Counted from the stretch's first letter, positions 17,305 to 25,832 are shown. The stretch is DNA of 64,000 bases from Fusicatenibacter sp. (GCA_017887445.1 JAGHIA010000070.1:1-64000); one strand, 5' to 3'. Program-made: numbers and translations. Notes: generated from the sequence alone by a model not told the origin.

Positions 17305-18519
17305 ATGTTTAAGATCAACGAAAATTACCTGAAACTGCCTGGCAGTTATCTGTTTTCCACCATCGCGAAAAAGGTAGCCGCCTATACAGAGGCGCATCCA
17401 AAAGCCGATATTATCCGTCTGGGCATCGGCGACGTGACCCAGCCCATCGCCCCGGCAATCCTGGAAGCGGTTCACAAAGCCACGGACGAGATGGGAACCT
17501 CTCAGGGATTCCACGGCTACGCGCCGGATCTGGGATATGAATTTCTGCGCAGCGTCATTGCCAGAGAGGATTTCCAGTCCCGAGGCTGCGACATTTCCGC
17601 CGACGAGATCTTCGTCTCCGACGGAGCGAAATGCGACTGCGGAAACATCCAGGAGATTTTCAGCCTGGACAACCGCGTCGCCGTATGTGATCCGGTATAT
17701 CCGGTCTATGTGGATTCCAACATCATGGCAGGACGGGGCGGCGTCTATGACACGGTCACAGAACGGTTCTCCGACATCATCTACATGCCCTGCACCGCCG
17801 AAAACAATTTCGCGCCGCAGCTGCCAGAAGAGACACCGGACCTGATCTACCTGTGCTTCCCCAACAACCCCACCGGCTCTGTGCTGACCAAAGACCAACT
17901 GCAGCAGTGGGTAGATTATGCCAACAAAAACGGGGCGGTCATCCTCTACGACGCGGCCTACGAGGCCTATATTTCCGAGGACAACGTTCCCCACTCCATC
18001 TACGAGTGCCAGGGAGCGCGCACCTGTGCCATCGAATTCCGCTCGTTTTCCAAAAACGCCGGATTCACCGGCATGCGCCTTGGATTTACCGTAGTACCCA
18101 AGGACTTAAAGTGCGGCGATGTCATGCTGCACACCCTCTGGGCACGCCGCCACGGAACCAAATACAATGGCGCTCCCTACATCATCCAGAAAGCCGGAGA
18201 GGCCGTATACTCCCCGGAAGGAAAGGCTCAGCTGAAGGAGCAGGTGGCTTACTACATGAAAAACGCCCGCGTCATCTACGACGGACTGAAAGCTGCGGGA
18301 TACACCGTGTCCGGCGGCGTCAACTCCCCCTATATCTGGATGAAGACCCCGGACGGCATGAGTTCCTGGGAGTTCTTTGACTACCTGCTGGAGCGGGCAA
18401 ACGTGGTTGGTACGCCGGGTTCCGGGTTTGGGCCCAGCGGCGAAGGGTACTTCCGGCTGACCGCTTTCGGGACTTATGAAAATACCGTGAGGGCTGTCGA
18501 GCGCGTAAGGGGGATTTAA
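17305..18519 (+). CDS. dapL: LL-diaminopimelate aminotransferase
   Basis: PLP enzyme that converts tetrahydrodipicolinate directly to LL-diaminopimelate, the one-step variant of lysine and cell-wall precursor synthesis. The 404-residue product starts [17 protein letters not shown], a DapL signature, and has [28 protein letters not shown] and the PLP lysine in [14 protein letters not shown] at about residue 249. The ATG at 17305 has AAAGGA upstream; an earlier in-frame start at 17287 overlaps the ANTAR gene. Its stop codon directly abuts the first giant palindrome. The grouping with glnA and gltBD makes an amino-nitrogen cluster. Confidence 0.95.
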   Translation: MFKINENYLKLPGSYLFSTIAKKVAAYTEAHPKADIIRLGIGDVTQPIAPAILEAVHKATDEMGTSQGFHGYAPDLGYEFLRSVIAREDFQSRGCDISADEIFVSDGAKCDCGNIQEIFSLDNRVAVCDPVYPVYVDSNIMAGRGGVYDTVTERFSDIIYMPCTAENNFAPQLPEETPDLIYLCFPNNPTGSVLTKDQLQQWVDYANKNGAVILYDAAYEAYISEDNVPHSIYECQGARTCAIEFRSFSKNAGFTGMRLGFTVVPKDLKCGDVMLHTLWARRHGTKYNGAPYIIQKAGEAVYSPEGKAQLKEQVAYYMKNARVIYDGLKAAGYTVSGGVNSPYIWMKTPDGMSSWEFFDYLLERANVVGTPGSGFGPSGEGYFRLTAFGTYENTVRAVERVRGI

Positions 18520-18855
18520 GGCGGACGAAAGCCAGGGGAAACCTGACCGCAGCGGCAGGCGGGGTGCAAGGCGCGGGAAGCGCGGGAGGGGCGCGGCGTA
18601 TGGAATGCGTGCTCACTCCGACATCCGGACAGCGGCGGGAGAAATGTGCGCCGTTCGTCGAGCGGACATGGAGGTTCCTCTTTCCTTTCTGTCTTTGTGT
18701 CCGCTCGCGCCCGGCGTACATTTCTCCCGCCGCTGTCCGTCTGTAGTCGCAAGCACTGCATTTCCATACGCCGCGCCCCTCCCGCACTTCCTCGCGCCTT
18801 GCACCCCGCCTGCGCCGCGGTCAGGTTTCCCCTGGCTTTCTGTCTTTGGCGACGG
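18520..18855. repeat. Giant palindromic element 1 (about 335 bp)
   Basis: The left arm (about 18520-18668) and right arm (about 18698-18853) are near-perfect reverse complements over about 150 bp, joined by a loop of about 29 nt. It starts at the first base after the dapL stop. Inside each arm is an asymmetric box that does not pair fully with its partner: box X at 18599-18630 (TATGGAATGCGTGCTCACTC...) and box Y at 18735-18768 on the opposite strand (TATGGAAATGCAGTGCTTGC...). Between the boxes and the centre is an 18-bp helix (18631-18648 with 18717-18734). ORFs across it read through both arms on both strands and look spurious. Confidence 0.85.
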
Positions 18856-18947
18856 TCGGAGTGAAGGCGATTGTGTTGTTTGCATAAATTGCGTTAAGAA
18901 ACCATTCGCTGCAAAGAAATCATTGGATTTTTAAATGTGTTTACAAC

Positions 18948-19033
18948 TTTTAACGGTTGCGGCAAAAGCTGCGAACAATCGCAAAGCCTATCGCCCTCGT
19001 TCGTCCGCAGCCAAAGCCAGAAAGGGGCGGGAG
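18948..19033 (+). repeat. Direct repeat U, copy 1
   Basis: An 86-nt unit starting TTTTAACGGTTGCGGCAAAA and ending CAGAAAGGGGCGGGAG. It recurs 174 bp later with three differences. Inverted, diverged versions of U flank it at about 18838-18900 and 19056-19115, forming a smaller nested palindrome. Confidence 0.85.
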
Positions 19034-19121
19034 GCTGCCGAGTTTCCCCTGGCTTTCTGTCTTTGGCGACGGTTGAAGTGAAGGCGATCGTGCTTTTTTT
19101 ATCCCGTATATGCTATTCCAT

Positions 19122-19207
19122 TTTTAACGGTTGCGGCAAAAGCTGCGAACAATCGCAAAACCTATCGCCCTCGTTCGTCCGCAGCCAAAGACAGAAAGGG
19201 GTGGGAG
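19122..19207 (+). repeat. Direct repeat U, copy 2
   Basis: The second copy of the 86-nt unit. It runs straight into the left arm of giant palindrome 2, so U is part of the same composite element. Confidence 0.85.
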
Positions 19208-19540
19208 ACTGCCGGGTTCCCTCTGGCCTTATTCCCCGGCGGCTCTCTGGCGAACGTGTGCGCGGCGCTGGCTGGCACGGAGCGTATGGAAATGCAGTGC
19301 TTGCGACTACAGGCGGACGCGGGAGGGGAGACTGTCCGCCGGGCGCAGAGCGCCAGAAAACAATCGCACAATAAACCTCCGGCCGCTCTGCGAACGGCGA
19401 ACAGACTCCCCTCCCACGTCCGAATGTCGGAGTGAGCACGCATTCCATATGCTCCGCGCCAGCCAGCGCCGCGCACACGTCCGCCAGAGAGCCGCCGGGG
19501 AATAAGGCCAGAGGGAACCCGGCAGTCTCGTACCCCTTTC
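19194..19540. repeat. Giant palindromic element 2 (about 347 bp)
   Basis: The left arm (about 19194-19350) and right arm (about 19384-19540) are near-perfect reverse complements joined by about 33 nt. Box Y lies in the left arm (19285-19318) and box X in the right arm (19418-19449, minus strand), so this copy is inverted relative to element 1. The helix between box and centre is again exactly 18 nt (19319-19336 with 19400-19417) but has a different sequence. The outer stem also differs (86 nt against 67 nt). Confidence 0.85.
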
Positions 19541-19565
19541 GTCCCCAAAAAAATAAATTTAGGAC

Positions 19566-19594
19566 TTTACAAGGGGAAAAGATTTTAGTATTAT
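19566..19594 (+). promoter_or_regulatory. aspS-gatCAB operon promoter
   Basis: -35 TTTACA (19566-19571), 17-bp spacer, -10 TATTAT (19589-19594). Transcription would start near 19600, at the 5' end of the T-box leader. Confidence 0.7.
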
Positions 19595-19599
19595 GGAAC

Positions 19600-19899
19600 A
19601 CAATTAATAGCTGTGAAGGAAACTCTGCAAGTGAAACCTGACAGGAAGCGGATGTCACCGACTGAGAGCATCTGCATGGGGGAAGCCTGCAATAGGGAAC
19701 ATTCCGGAGCTGGTCTGTTGAACACGGCGATGGCGCAACAATTCAGAACGTGCTTTCACCCAGTAGGCAGACCCGTGGATACGCGTTAAGTATAAAATGA
19801 GATGGCGTCAAAGGCGACGCAATGCGGGTGGTACCGCGGGAATCTTGAATCACTCCCGTCCCGGAGCAGAAATCAGAATTCTGTTCCGGGACTTTTTTG
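19600..19899 (+). promoter_or_regulatory. T-box leader of the aspS operon
   Basis: The T-box sequence GCGGGTGGTACCGCGGG (19824-19840) is diagnostic for tRNA-sensing leaders. It is followed by an intrinsic terminator: GTCCCGGAGCAGAA (19858-19871) pairs with TTCTGTTCCGGGAC (19879-19892), then TTTTTT. Stem I would occupy roughly 19605-19790. The specifier cannot be fixed by eye; AAC at 19721-19723 (asparagine) is one candidate. The leader would sense uncharged tRNA(Asn) or tRNA(Asp). Confidence 0.9.
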
Positions 19900-19995
19900 T
19901 TTTCTGACAGCTGTTTGGCATATGGAATGTCTGCAGGCGTTATGTTTTCAGAAGGCAAAAATAGTTCCGGAACAGGGGAAAAGGAGAGAAAAACT

Positions 19996-21324
19996 ATGGA
20001 ATTTGTAACAGGTGTAACACAGCGTAGCGAATGGAGCATTGCCGATCTGACAGCGGCTGCGGAGCAGTCCGAGGGAAAGATCCGGGGCGCCGTCCACAAT
20101 ATCCGCAGCATGGGGGAGATTTCCTTCCTCATCCTCCGCAGATACGACGGACTGGTGCAGTGTGTCTGTGAAGAAAATAATTCCGGCGTATCTCTGAGAA
20201 CTCTGAAGGAAGGCGCAACGGTGGAAGCCGAGGGCATTGCCCGCCGGGAAAGCCGCGCGCCGGGCGGGACGGAGCTTCGTCTCACTGGTCTTCGTGTTCT
20301 CTCGGAACCGGTGGATCCCATGCCGCTTCCCATCAGCAAGTGGAAGATGCACACGTCTCTGGAGGCGTTGCTGAACAACCGTCCGATCTCCCTTCGCAAC
20401 CTGCGGGAGAGGGCAAAGTTCCGTATCCAGGAGACCATCACCCGTTCTTTTCGGGATTTCCTTTACAGCCAGAACTTTACGGAAATCCATACGCCGAAAA
20501 TCGGCGCCCGGGGCGCGGAGGGCGGCGCGAACATTTTCAAGCTGGATTATTTCCACCATCCGGCGGTGCTGGCCCAGAGCCCTCAGTTTTATAAACAGAT
20601 GATGGTCGGTGTGTTTGACCGGGTCTTTGAGACGGGACCGGTGTTCCGGGCGGAGAAGCACAACACCAAGCGCCATCTGAACGAATATACCAGCCTGGAC
20701 TTCGAGATGGGTTATATCGATGATTTTACGGAGATTATGGCCATGGAGACCGGATTCCTCCAGTACATGGTGGAGGAACTGAAGAAACGCTGTGAGAAAG
20801 AGCTGAGCATGCTGGAGGTCGTCCTTCCGGATACGGAAAAGATCCCCTGCGTACCCTTTGCCGAGGCGAAACGGCTGGTGTCTGAAACCTACGGCCGCCC
20901 CATCCGCAGTCCCTACGACCTGGAGCCGGAAGAAGAAGAGCTGATCGGCCGGTACTTCAAGGAAACCTGCGGCGCGGACTTCGTGTTCGTCACCCATTAT
21001 CCGTCGAAAAAACGTCCTTTCTACGCCATGGACGATCCGGCGGACCCGAAATATACCTTAAGCTTCGACCTGCTGTTCCGCGGCCTGGAGGTCACCACCG
21101 GAGGCCAGCGGATCCACGATTACCCGGCCCTTGCCAAAAAGATCCAGGACCGTGGAATGAGCGAGGAGGGGATGGAGCAGTACCTGAGCGCGTTCCGTCA
21201 CGGAATGCCGCCCCACGGCGGCCTGGGCATCGGCCTGGAGCGTCTGACCATGCAGCTGATCGGCGAGGACAACGTGCGGGAGACCACGCTGTTCCCCAGA
21301 GATATGAGCCGCCTGGAGCCCTGA
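19996..21324 (+). CDS. aspS: Aspartyl-tRNA synthetase, archaeal (non-discriminating) type
   Basis: A class II tRNA synthetase of 442 residues. It has an N-terminal OB-fold (RGAVHNIRSMGEISFLILR) and a catalytic domain with motif 2 (FRAEKHNTKRHLNEYTSLDFE) and motif 3 (GGLGIGLERLTM). Its length and sequence match the archaeal-type AspRS, not the 590-residue bacterial AspRS with a GAD insertion. It is in one operon with gatC, gatA and gatB. In such a setting the enzyme is usually non-discriminating: it charges both tRNA(Asp) and tRNA(Asn) with Asp, and GatCAB then converts Asp-tRNA(Asn) to Asn-tRNA(Asn). The start has AAGGAGAG upstream. AsnRS is the main alternative but the QHE/PFYAMDDP signature favours AspRS. 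Confidence 0.88.
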   Translation: MEFVTGVTQRSEWSIADLTAAAEQSEGKIRGAVHNIRSMGEISFLILRRYDGLVQCVCEENNSGVSLRTLKEGATVEAEGIARRESRAPGGTELRLTGLRVLSEPVDPMPLPISKWKMHTSLEALLNNRPISLRNLRERAKFRIQETITRSFRDFLYSQNFTEIHTPKIGARGAEGGANIFKLDYFHHPAVLAQSPQFYKQMMVGVFDRVFETGPVFRAEKHNTKRHLNEYTSLDFEMGYIDDFTEIMAMETGFLQYMVEELKKRCEKELSMLEVVLPDTEKIPCVPFAEAKRLVSETYGRPIRSPYDLEPEEEELIGRYFKETCGADFVFVTHYPSKKRPFYAMDDPADPKYTLSFDLLFRGLEVTTGGQRIHDYPALAKKIQDRGMSEEGMEQYLSAFRHGMPPHGGLGIGLERLTMQLIGEDNVRETTLFPRDMSRLEP

Positions 21325-21377
21325 AGCGTGTCTGAAAATGTAACGCACATCTTACAGAAAACAATTTTCACACGCGC
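21325..21377. repeat. A-family hairpin between aspS and gatC
   Basis: GCGTGTCTGAAAATG (about 21327-21341) can pair with CAATTTTCACACGCGC (about 21362-21377). The loop CACATCTTACAGAAAA is shared with 1312-1328. Confidence 0.55.
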
Positions 21378-21398
21378 TCGAAAGAAAGGAGAACCATC

Positions 21399-21692
21399 AT
21401 GGCAGAAACGATCACTTTGGAAACCATCGATTACGTCAGCATCCTCGCCAAGCTGAAGCTGACACCGGAGGAAACGGAGCAGGCCCGCGGCGATATGCAG
21501 AAGCTGCTGGACTATGTGGAGAAACTCAATGAGCTGGATACAGACGGCGTGGAGCCCATGACCCACCTGTTCCCTTACGGCAATGTGTTCCGGGAGGACA
21601 CCGTCACCAACCAGGAAGCGCGGACAGAAATGCTCGCCAACGCCCCGAAGACCAAAGACGGCCAGTATCTGGTACCGAAGACCATTGAGTAG
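21399..21692 (+). CDS. gatC: Asp-tRNA(Asn)/Glu-tRNA(Gln) amidotransferase subunit C
   Basis: The small 97-residue subunit that links GatA and GatB. It shows the family pattern of an N-terminal helix (ILAKLKLTPEETEQ), then LDYVEKLNELDTDGVEPMTHLFPYGNVFREDTV and a C-terminal APKTKDGQYLVPKTIE tail. The ribosome-binding site AAAGGAG precedes the ATG. It is the first of the three gat genes and is separated from gatA by 13 bp. Confidence 0.95.
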   Translation: MAETITLETIDYVSILAKLKLTPEETEQARGDMQKLLDYVEKLNELDTDGVEPMTHLFPYGNVFREDTVTNQEARTEMLANAPKTKDGQYLVPKTIE

Positions 21693-21705
21693 GAGGGAAG
21701 AGAAG

Positions 21706-23178
21706 ATGACACAGAAAACCATTGCAGCCACAGCCCTCTCCCGGGAAATCCGCGAGCATAAACGCTCCGTCCGCGAGACGGCGCTGGAGACGCTGAAAAA
21801 CATACAGACGCTGGATGTTTCCGTGGGCGCGTTCCTGACGGTACTGCCCGAGGAGGAACTGCTGGCAAAAGCGGACGCCATCCAGAAAAAAATCGACGAC
21901 GGCACGCTGACCGGCCCTCTGGCCGGCGTACCGGTGGCAGTGAAAGACAATATCTGTACAAAAAACCTGCGCACCACCTGCGCGTCAAAAATCCTTGAAA
22001 CCTTTGTTCCCCCCTACAGTGCCACGGCCGTGGAGCAGCTGGAGGCCGCGGGAGCGCTGATCGTGGGAAAGACCAACATGGATGAATTCGCCATGGGCAG
22101 CACCACGGAAACCTCCGCCTTTTTGCAGACCAGAAACCCCTGGAACCTGGAGCATGTGCCCGGCGGTTCCTCCGGCGGCTCCTGCGCGGCGGTGGCGGCG
22201 AAGGAAGTACCTCTGGCGCTGGGAAGTGATACCGGCGGTTCCATCCGCCAGCCGAGCGCTTTCTGCGGCGTGACAGGCATCAAGCCTACCTACGGCACCG
22301 TTTCCCGTTACGGCCTTATCGCCTACGCGTCCTCCCTGGACCAGATCGGCCCGGTAGCCCAAAACGTATCCGACTGCGCGGCCCTTCTGGAGGCCATCGC
22401 CGGTCACGACCCGAAGGACGCCACCTCCCTGCAGCGGCAGGACTGCCAGTTTAGCGCCGCCTGCGTACAGGACGTAAAAGGAATGAAAATCGGAATTCCA
22501 GAGGCCTACCTGCAGGAAGGCCTGGATGAGGACATCCGAGAAGCTATTCTGAAAGCTGCGGACACCTTCCGTGCCCTTGGCGCCCAGGTGGAAACTTTCC
22601 CGCTGCCCCTGACGGAGTACGCCATTCCCGCCTATTATCTGATCGCCTCCGCGGAGGCCAGTTCCAACCTGGCGCGGTTTGACGGCGTGAAATACGGCTA
22701 CCGCGCTCCAGAGGGAGAGGGACTTCACGAGATGTACAAACGAAGCCGCTCCCAGGGCTTCGGCCCGGAAGTAAAACGGCGGATCATGCTGGGAAGCTTC
22801 GTTCTCAGCGCCGGTTACTACGACGCCTACTATCTGAAAGCCCTGCGCACCAGAGCGCTGATCCGTGAAAGTTACACGAAAGCCTTCCGGACCTACGACC
22901 TGCTGCTGGCTCCCGCCTACCCCACCACCGCGCCGAAACTTGGCGTATCGCTGGAGGATCCGCTGAAAATGTATCTCGGCGATATTCATACCGTCTCCGT
23001 CAACCTGGCAGGACTTCCCGCCATCAGCGTTCCCTGCGGCTTCGACCGTCAGGGCCTGCCCATCGGCATGCAGCTGATCGGCGACGCCTTCGCGGAAAAG
23101 ACATTGATCCGCGCCGCTTACACTTTCGAGCAGGCGGCAGACGTTCTGGCGGCCGCGCCGGCAGGAAAGGAGGACTGA
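21706..23178 (+). CDS. gatA: Asp-tRNA(Asn)/Glu-tRNA(Gln) amidotransferase subunit A
   Basis: An amidase-signature enzyme that releases ammonia from glutamine or asparagine for transamidation of mischarged tRNA. The catalytic Lys is in VPVAVKDNICT (about residue 78), and the serine pair is in GGSSGGSCAAVAA (about 153) and GSDTGGSIRQPSAFCG (about 177). Length 490 aa is standard. The ATG at 21706 follows GGAGGGAAGAGAAG; a longer frame from 21583 lies inside gatC and is not supported. It is followed by gatB after one base. Confidence 0.96.
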   Translation: MTQKTIAATALSREIREHKRSVRETALETLKNIQTLDVSVGAFLTVLPEEELLAKADAIQKKIDDGTLTGPLAGVPVAVKDNICTKNLRTTCASKILETFVPPYSATAVEQLEAAGALIVGKTNMDEFAMGSTTETSAFLQTRNPWNLEHVPGGSSGGSCAAVAAKEVPLALGSDTGGSIRQPSAFCGVTGIKPTYGTVSRYGLIAYASSLDQIGPVAQNVSDCAALLEAIAGHDPKDATSLQRQDCQFSAACVQDVKGMKIGIPEAYLQEGLDEDIREAILKAADTFRALGAQVETFPLPLTEYAIPAYYLIASAEASSNLARFDGVKYGYRAPEGEGLHEMYKRSRSQGFGPEVKRRIMLGSFVLSAGYYDAYYLKALRTRALIRESYTKAFRTYDLLLAPAYPTTAPKLGVSLEDPLKMYLGDIHTVSVNLAGLPAISVPCGFDRQGLPIGMQLIGDAFAEKTLIRAAYTFEQAADVLAAAPAGKED

Positions 23179-23179
23179 C

Positions 23180-24628
23180 ATGAGAAAACAGTATGAGACC
23201 ATCATCGGACTGGAAGTCCATGTGGAGCTGGCCACAAAAACAAAAATCTTCTGCGGCTGCCCCACAGCCTTTGGCGGCGCCCCCAACACCCACACCTGCC
23301 CGGTATGCACCGGAATGCCGGGAGCGCTTCCCGTGCTGAACCGCCAGGTGGTGGAATTTGCCCTGGCCGTAGGCCTGGCCGCCCACTGCGGCATTCACCA
23401 GTACTGCCGCTTTGACCGGAAAAACTACTTTTACCCGGATAACCCGCAGAACTACCAGATTTCCCAGCTGTATCTGCCCATCTGCCACGACGGCTATGTG
23501 GAGATTGACACCGGCAGCGGCCCGAAAAAAATCCGCATCCACGAGATCCACATGGAGGAGGACGCGGGAAAACTGATCCACGACGAGTGGGAGGACAGTT
23601 CCCTGGTGGACTACAACCGGAGCGGCGTACCGCTGCTGGAGATTGTTTCCGAGCCGGATATGCGCTCTGCCGACGAGGTGGTCGCCTACCTGGAAAAGCT
23701 GCGGAAAATGATCCAGTACCTGGGCGCTTCCGACTGTAAGCTTCAGGAAGGCTCCATGCGCGCCGACGTGAACCTGTCCATCCGCGAAGCCGGCCAGACG
23801 GAATTTGGCACCCGTACCGAGATGAAGAACCTGAACTCTTTCAAGGCCATCCGCCGCGCCATCGAGAACGAGCAGGAGCGGCAGGCAGAGCTTCTGGAAG
23901 CCGGAAAGCCGGTGATCCAGGAGACACGCCGCTGGGACGACAACAAGGAAGCCTCCCGGGCCATGCGTTCCAAGGAGGACGCCAAAGACTACCGGTATTT
24001 CCCGGACCCGGACCTTCCGCCGGTACTCATCGCCGACGAATGGATTCAGAAGGTGAAAGACCGGATGCCCGAATTCCAGGAGGAAAAAGCGGCGCGTTAC
24101 GTCCGGGATTATCAGCTTTCTCCTTACGACGCGGGCCTTCTGACGGAATCCCGCACCATCGCCCGCATTTTTGAGGAGACCGCAGCCTTAAGCGGCAAGC
24201 CGAAAAAAGCCGCCAACTGGCTCACCGGCGAGACGCTGCGCCTGCTGCGGGAGAAAAATATGGAGCCTGAGGCGCTGGACTTCTCCCCGGCCCATTTGGC
24301 GGCGCTGATCGATCTGGCGGACAGCGGAACCGTCAACAACCAGGTGGCAAAAAAAGTGTTCGAAAAGATTTTTGAGGACGATGTGGAGCCGGAAGCCTAT
24401 GTGGAAGCCCACGGCCTGAAGTCTGTCAGCGACACCGGCGCGCTGGAGGACGCCGCGCGGAAAGTGCTGGAGGCCAACGCTGACGCGGCAGAGCAGTACC
24501 GCCAGGGCAAGGAAAAGATCCTCGGCTTCCTGATCGGTCAGCTGATGCGGGAGACAAAGGGCCAGGCAGATCCCGCCCTCGCCGGCGAGATCCTGAAAAA
24601 ACTTATAACCCTTCCTCCTGCTGAATAG
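23180..24628 (+). CDS. gatB: Asp-tRNA(Asn)/Glu-tRNA(Gln) amidotransferase subunit B
   Basis: The kinase-transamidase subunit: it phosphorylates the acyl group on the tRNA and installs ammonia. It starts with YETIIGLEVHVELATKTKIF, the family hallmark, with cysteines that match the zinc site (CGCPTAFG and CPVCTGMPG). It continues with DYNRSGVPLLEIVSEPD and LKEGSMR-like LQEGSMRADVNLSIR, and a C-terminal YqeY-like tail domain with VNNQVAKKVFEKIF. Length 482 aa is normal. The ATG at 23180 follows AAAGGAGGACTGAC. Last gene of the operon. Confidence 0.97.
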   Translation: MRKQYETIIGLEVHVELATKTKIFCGCPTAFGGAPNTHTCPVCTGMPGALPVLNRQVVEFALAVGLAAHCGIHQYCRFDRKNYFYPDNPQNYQISQLYLPICHDGYVEIDTGSGPKKIRIHEIHMEEDAGKLIHDEWEDSSLVDYNRSGVPLLEIVSEPDMRSADEVVAYLEKLRKMIQYLGASDCKLQEGSMRADVNLSIREAGQTEFGTRTEMKNLNSFKAIRRAIENEQERQAELLEAGKPVIQETRRWDDNKEASRAMRSKEDAKDYRYFPDPDLPPVLIADEWIQKVKDRMPEFQEEKAARYVRDYQLSPYDAGLLTESRTIARIFEETAALSGKPKKAANWLTGETLRLLREKNMEPEALDFSPAHLAALIDLADSGTVNNQVAKKVFEKIFEDDVEPEAYVEAHGLKSVSDTGALEDAARKVLEANADAAEQYRQGKEKILGFLIGQLMRETKGQADPALAGEILKKLITLPPAE

Positions 24629-24649
24629 TCCGTTACGATGCGTTCCAGC

Positions 24650-24699
24650 GGTCTGCGTCTTTCCTGCACAGCAGAACAGCAGACCTGGCTGAATGTTAC
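24650..24699. repeat. C hairpin plus B half-site after gatB
   Basis: GGTCTGC (24650-24656) pairs with GCAGACC (24679-24685), followed directly by TGGCTGAATGTTAC. The same composite is seen at 38629-38668 and 53187-53226. Confidence 0.7.
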
Positions 24700-24776
24700 A
24701 AAACTCCTGTAAGTCTATGTATATTTTTTCTTCCAATGGAAATCCTATGGAAGAGAAGGGTAGCAGTTACGCTGAA

Positions 24777-24804
24777 GTTGCTGTAAACGACTGTGAACAG
24801 CAAC
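24777..24804. repeat. D palindrome upstream of the DUF378 gene
   Basis: GTTGCTGT (24777-24784), AAACGACTGTGA, ACAGCAAC (24797-24804). The spacer is nearly identical to that at 46799-46826. Confidence 0.75.
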
Positions 24805-24839
24805 ACGCTGGACTGTTACAGAAAAGGAGGTACTGACTT

Positions 24840-25049
24840 ATGAGAGGACTGGATTATACAGCGCTTGCCATTGTGATCATCGGCGCTGTCAACTGGGGAC
24901 TGATCGGCTTTTTCCGCTTTGATCTGGTAGCGTTCATCTTCGGAAACATGAGCTGGATCAGCCGGATCGTATACGCGCTTGTAGGGATCTGCGGCCTTTA
25001 TCTGCTTACATTTTTCGGCCGTATCTCAGACCGTTCCGTCAACAGCTGA
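24840..25049 (+). CDS. DUF378 family small membrane protein
   Basis: A 69-residue protein with two membrane segments: YTALAIVIIGAVNWGLIGFF (about residues 6-25) and IVYALVGICGLYLLTFF (about 42-58). The INWGLIG-like motif and the spacing fit DUF378 (YuzA-like), whose role is unknown. AAAGGAGG lies upstream of the ATG. It stands alone, with a strong bidirectional terminator behind it. Confidence 0.9.
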   Translation: MRGLDYTALAIVIIGAVNWGLIGFFRFDLVAFIFGNMSWISRIVYALVGICGLYLLTFFGRISDRSVNS

Positions 25050-25056
25050 AAGAGAT

Positions 25057-25133
25057 AAAACCCGGACGGCAAACCGAAACGCTACAGCCTGCAGATGCGG
25101 GCCGCGGTTTTTCGGTTTGCCGTCCGGGTTTTT
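25057..25133. terminator. Bidirectional terminator
   Basis: AAACCCGGACGGCAAACCG (from 25058) pairs with CGGTTTGCCGTCCGGGTTT (to 25131), with TTTTT on the plus strand and a T-rich end on the minus strand. It separates the DUF378 gene from the convergent DUF47 gene. Confidence 0.9.
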
Positions 25134-25175
25134 ATAGAAAGATGTCAGTTTTTGACCTTGATATCATAAACGGCT

Positions 25176-25799
25176 TTAAGAGTTTTTCATTACAATACTG
25201 GATACTCCATCCGCCACATGCTCGCAGGAGTCGGCGCATTTTTCCAGATAATCGTAAATCTCACGCCAGGCGATGATCTGCAGAGGATCCTTGCACTCCT
25301 CATGGAGACGGTACATATTGTTGATGAACATCTGGTCCGCTTCCTCCTCCAGGGAATTAATGCGGATCACGATCTCCTTCAGCACCTTGGAGTGACGGAA
25401 GTCTGCCAGCTCACGGAGAAGATTGCAGGTCTCGTTGCAGCAGCGGATCACAACCTCCAGAAGCTCCAGGACTTCCGGACGGATCTCGCGGATATGATTG
25501 ATATAGATACGCAGCATCACGTCCTCGATCTTGTCGGTGATCGTATCGATGTGCTGGCTGAGCATCAGGATATCCTCCCGGTCGATGGGGGTGATAAAGG
25601 CTTTCGCCAGATGATCGGTGAGAACGTGTTTCTTTTCGTCCGCCTGGTGTTCGATCTTATGGATCTCCTGGATCTTTCCGGCGATCTGCTCCGGCTGGAA
25701 ATCCTCCAGGGTTTTCTTCAGAAGCTCCGCCGCCCGGCAGGCATCCTCCGCGCATGCGATAAAATTATCAAAATAAAAAGTATCCTGTTTCTTAGACAT
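25176..25799 (-). CDS. DUF47 (PhoU-like) phosphate transport accessory protein
   Basis: A 207-residue all-helical cytoplasmic protein of the DUF47/PhoU-like family. Visible signatures are KIQEIHKIEHQADEKKH and TPIDREDILMLSQHIDTITDKIEDV, with a second symmetric block INSLEEEADQMFINNMYRL and IYDYLEKCADSCEHVADGV. The acidic and His residues in these repeats bind metal clusters in PhoU relatives. It lies downstream of the Pit transporter gene on the same strand, the usual pairing, and probably controls that transporter. Confidence 0.92.
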   Translation of the reverse strand: MSKKQDTFYFDNFIACAEDACRAAELLKKTLEDFQPEQIAGKIQEIHKIEHQADEKKHVLTDHLAKAFITPIDREDILMLSQHIDTITDKIEDVMLRIYINHIREIRPEVLELLEVVIRCCNETCNLLRELADFRHSKVLKEIVIRINSLEEEADQMFINNMYRLHEECKDPLQIIAWREIYDYLEKCADSCEHVADGVSSIVMKNS

Positions 25800-25832
25800 C
25801 TTCTTTTCTCCTTTTCACTCAGAATAAAATAT

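Noticed and set aside
18948-19207. CRISPR-like array
   Set aside because: Only two direct copies, each 86 nt, with a 174-nt period and inverted homologues; no spacers and no cas genes.
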